A stretch of DNA of 9,257 nt from an uncultured Collinsella sp. Its GTDB lineage: Bacteria > Actinomycetota > Coriobacteriia > Coriobacteriales > Coriobacteriaceae. The translations under genes and the position numbers were made by a program. Positions within the stretch are counted from its first letter, which is position 1. The number at the start of each line of letters is the position of its first letter. Positions 7,284 through 9,257 of the stretch are shown here, in pieces. The notes below the pieces were generated by a model that was given only the letters and a program-made list of their open reading frames with translations, searched no databases and had not been told where the DNA came from. The stretch is taken from positions 1-9,257 of the forward strand of contig URVF01000053.1 of assembly GCA_900551185.1 (NCBI GenBank). Reading direction: 5' to 3'.

Positions 7284-8444
7284 ATGCAGATGGTCGAGTG
7301 GATAGTTAAGCGCGCGCAGGGCGATCGTGCGCGTGTGGGCACGTTAGCGGGCATGGTGTGTATTGTCGCCAATGTTGCGCTTTGTGCTGCGAAGGGCGCA
7401 ATTGGCGTGCTGTCGGGATCGGTTTCGATTGTGGCGGATGCCATGAACAACCTGTCCGATGCCAGCTCGAATATCGTGAGCGTGCTGGGCTTTAAGCTGG
7501 CGAGCAAGCCGGCCGACCCCGAGCATCCTTACGGCCACGGTCGCTACGAGTATCTCTCGGGATTGGTCGTGGCGGCGCTCGTGCTGCTGATTGGCGTTGA
7601 GCTGGTGAAGTCCTCGGTTGAGCGCGTCATCCACCCCGAACCTGTCGAGTTCTCGCTTGCCCTGGTGGCAGTTCTCGTGCTTTCGATGGTCGTAAAGCTC
7701 TGGATGGCGGCCCTCAACCAAAAGCTCGGCGATCGCATTGAGTCCGAGACGCTGCATGCGACCGCGCAGGATTCCAAGAACGATGTCCTTGCCACGGGCG
7801 CCGTGCTGGCGTGCGCAATTGTTTCGCAGGCGACGCACATCAATCTTGACGCGTGGGTCGGCCTTGCCGTTGGCGCCTATATTGGCTGGAGCGGCTTTGA
7901 GCTTATCCAAGATACGGTGAGCCCGCTTTTGGGCCAGACGCCCGATCCTAAGCTGGTCAAGCACATTCGAGACAAGATCATGAGCTATCCCGGCGTTTTG
8001 GGCGTTCACGATCTGATGGTTCACGACTATGGCCCGGGCAGGAAGTTCGCAAGCGCTCACGCCGAGATGGCGGCCGAAGCCAGCCCGATGGAAAGTCACG
8101 ACACGCTCGATAACATCGAGCAGGCGTTTAGGAACGAAGACGGCATGATTGTCACGCTCCATTACGACCCCATCGTGACCGACGACCCCAAGGTGGCGAG
8201 CATGCGTTTACGCATTAACGCCATGGCTCAACAGATCGATAGCCGCCTTTCAATTCACGATCTGCGCTGTGTGCCGGGTCCTACGCACACCAACGTGATC
8301 TTTGACTGCGTGCGTCCCTCGGATCTGCAGATGAGTGCCGAAGACTTAAAGCACGAGCTGGCACAACGGGTCGAGTCGGAATACCCCAAGTCGATTGCCA
8401 AGATTACGATCGACGAAGACTACGTAGGCCATACCCACGAGTAG
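7284..8444 (+). CDS. Cation diffusion facilitator, probable Mn(II) exporter, with extended C-terminus
   Basis: Six-helix metal/proton antiporter that exports divalent cations across the inner membrane. Helices lie at about 20-44, 46-70, 90-112, 123-145, 166-185 and 188-208. The metal site in helices 2 and 5 reads Asn55/Asp59 (NNLSD) and Asp163/Asp167 (DSKND). This N-D-D-D set is typical of manganese CDFs such as MntE; zinc CDFs have His in helix 5. The HPYGHGRYEYLSG motif (81-93) after helix 2 is also family-typical. At 386 residues it is about 80-90 longer than a standard CDF. The cytoplasmic part seems to hold two ferredoxin-like units, about 222-300 and 305-382, with matching GVHDLMVHDYGP and SIHDLRCVPGP segments. 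The start at 7284 has GGGGG only 3 bases upstream, and ATG 7290 (spacing 9) may be the true start. It is followed after 39 bases by a phosphatase gene and is probably co-transcribed. Metal specificity is inferred from the motif. Confidence 0.9.
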   Translation: MQMVEWIVKRAQGDRARVGTLAGMVCIVANVALCAAKGAIGVLSGSVSIVADAMNNLSDASSNIVSVLGFKLASKPADPEHPYGHGRYEYLSGLVVAALVLLIGVELVKSSVERVIHPEPVEFSLALVAVLVLSMVVKLWMAALNQKLGDRIESETLHATAQDSKNDVLATGAVLACAIVSQATHINLDAWVGLAVGAYIGWSGFELIQDTVSPLLGQTPDPKLVKHIRDKIMSYPGVLGVHDLMVHDYGPGRKFASAHAEMAAEASPMESHDTLDNIEQAFRNEDGMIVTLHYDPIVTDDPKVASMRLRINAMAQQIDSRLSIHDLRCVPGPTHTNVIFDCVRPSDLQMSAEDLKHELAQRVESEYPKSIAKITIDEDYVGHTHE

Positions 8445-8483
8445 GGCTGCGCCGGTAAAGCAAGTTATACAGAAGGGGAGAGC

Positions 8484-9110
8484 ATGAAGCGTCTATATCT
8501 ACTTCGTCATGGCCAGACGGAATTCAACGTCAAAAAGCTCGTCCAAGGTCGCTGCGACTCACCGCTCACCGACTTAGGCCGTCAGCAAGCCGGGATGGCA
8601 GCCGCATGGCTCAAGGCCCACGGCGTCGTCCCCGACAAAGTTGTCTCATCACCCTTAGGCCGAGCCATGGACACAGCAAGCCTCGTCGCATGCGAGCTCC
8701 TCGGCCCGGACGCAGCAGTCGAGTCCTGCGAAGGCATCATCGAGCGCTGCTACGGCACCTTCGAAGAAGGCCCCCACGACGCCCTGCCCACCGACGTCTG
8801 GGATTCGGGCGAGGACCTGGTCCCCTTCGGAGGAGAAGGAAGCCGCGCACTGCAAGAGCGCATGGTAGACACCCTCACCAATCTCATGGGCGCCGATGGC
8901 ATCGAAACCCTCCTAGCAGTAAGCCACGGCAGCGCCAGCCGTCAATTCATCAAGGCTGCAGCCCCAGAGGGCTTCGAGTTCCCAACAAAACTCCCCAACT
9001 GCGCCATCATGATCTTCGATTTTGACGAGGAAGATTTGCAAGGAGAGAGTGACAGGCCCCAATGCAAGTTCACTCTCCAGCAAATAGTGGACCCCCAACA
9101 AAGTCATTAG
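8484..9110 (+). CDS. Histidine phosphatase superfamily protein (phosphoglycerate-mutase-like)
   Basis: Cytoplasmic phosphatase or mutase of the branch-1 histidine phosphatase family. The 208 residues open with the signature LYLLRHGQTEFN; His9 is the phosphorylated nucleophile and Arg8 its partner. Further site residues are Arg60 (SSPLGRAMDT), the acid in IIERCYGTFEEG (Glu87) and the second histidine His148 in VSHGSASRQF. The fold is complete at normal length. The substrate cannot be read from sequence: relatives include cofactor-dependent phosphoglycerate mutases, adenosylcobalamin/ribazole phosphatase and broad phosphatases, and nothing nearby decides between them. AAGGGGAG at 8473-8480 precedes the ATG. 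Third-position base use differs from all upstream genes: of 19 alanine codons 9 are GCC, 9 GCA, 1 GCT and none GCG. The near-terminal segment DLQGESDRPQCKF (184-196) coincides with an inverted repeat and may be an inserted element. Confidence 0.92.
   Translation: MKRLYLLRHGQTEFNVKKLVQGRCDSPLTDLGRQQAGMAAAWLKAHGVVPDKVVSSPLGRAMDTASLVACELLGPDAAVESCEGIIERCYGTFEEGPHDALPTDVWDSGEDLVPFGGEGSRALQERMVDTLTNLMGADGIETLLAVSHGSASRQFIKAAAPEGFEFPTKLPNCAIMIFDFDEEDLQGESDRPQCKFTLQQIVDPQQSH
9045..9077 (+). repeat. Inverted repeat inside the 3' end of the phosphatase gene
   Basis: GAGAGTGA (9045-9052) and TCACTCTC (9070-9077) are exact reverse complements separated by 17 bases. The element lies in frame within the last 22 codons and encodes part of GESDRPQCKFTL. 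There is no T-run after it. It could be a small palindromic element inserted into the coding end, or chance. Confidence 0.5.
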
Positions 9111-9157
9111 CCTGAACGAGCAGAGTTAAGCAGACATCAACGTGTCGTCTCCCGAGC

Positions 9158-9185
9158 TTGGCAGAGGGGCAGCGAAATATATTAA
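9158..9185 (+). promoter_or_regulatory. Possible promoter in the last intergenic stretch
   Basis: TTGGCA (9158-9163) is 16 bases from TATTAA (9180-9185) in an AT-rich patch after the phosphatase gene. If real, the transcript would begin about 9192 and carry the hairpin at 9205-9241 in its leader. No gene is visible before the window ends, so this cannot be tested here. Confidence 0.22.
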
Positions 9186-9204
9186 GTTTGTCGCGAGTTC
9201 CGCA

Positions 9205-9241
9205 CGCAAAGGAAAGCACTTAATGTGCTTTCCGTCTTGCG
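9205..9241. other. Strong hairpin without a T-tract at the window end
   Basis: GGAAAGCAC (9211-9219) and GTGCTTTCC (9225-9233) form a perfect 9-bp stem around the loop TTAAT. CGCAA (9205-9209) can pair with TTGCG (9237-9241) to extend it across a small internal loop. No run of T follows on either strand, so it is not a standard intrinsic terminator. It may be a leader structure, a Rho-dependent end or a palindromic repeat. The rest of 9111-9257 shows no convincing gene. Confidence 0.6.
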
Positions 9242-9257
9242 CAGGACTGTAGAGCAG

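Overview
The window reads as a piece of a GC-rich gut actinobacterium of the class Coriobacteriia, probably Collinsella or a close relative. This rests on base composition, codon use, the order of the fatty-acid genes and the fused carboxyltransferase; it is inference, not a database match. The first 38 bases are not genomic: bases 5-38 are a Nextera transposase adapter, so the sequence is a contig end or read end from a tagmentation library and the first gene is cut by the library, not by biology.

Bases 39-5884 hold a tightly packed type II fatty-acid synthesis operon on the + strand: fabG (5' end missing), fabF, accB, fabZ, accC and a fused accD-accA gene. Gaps are 39 bases or less and accC/accDA overlap by 14 bases. 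AccB carries biotin, AccC carboxylates it, and the AccDA fusion transfers the carboxyl group to acetyl-CoA to make malonyl-CoA. FabF condenses malonyl-ACP with the growing acyl-ACP, FabG reduces the ketone and FabZ dehydrates the product. FabD, FabH, ACP and an enoyl reductase are not visible and may lie upstream.

Bases 5901-7139 hold an orphan PTS EIIC-type membrane permease with no IIA or IIB domain. It follows accDA with no terminator between them. A 31-bp imperfect repeat flanks it in inverted orientation (5880-5910 on +, 7143-7173 on -). The left copy supplies the accDA stop codon and contains the apparent permease start codon. A strong intrinsic terminator (7178-7210) ends the transcription unit.

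Bases 7284-9110 hold a second + strand unit: a cation diffusion facilitator with a manganese-type N-D-D-D metal site and what looks like a duplicated cytoplasmic domain, then a histidine-phosphatase-family enzyme. The phosphatase gene has clearly different third-position base use from everything upstream. The last 147 bases are non-coding and contain a strong hairpin and possibly a promoter.

Most of the window is core metabolism. I do not see a new defence, mobile or biosynthetic system. The points most worth checking are the repeat-flanked orphan EIIC and its missing histidine motif, the AccDA fusion without the usual AccA N-terminal helices, the double C-terminal domain of the metal transporter, and the composition switch at the phosphatase.
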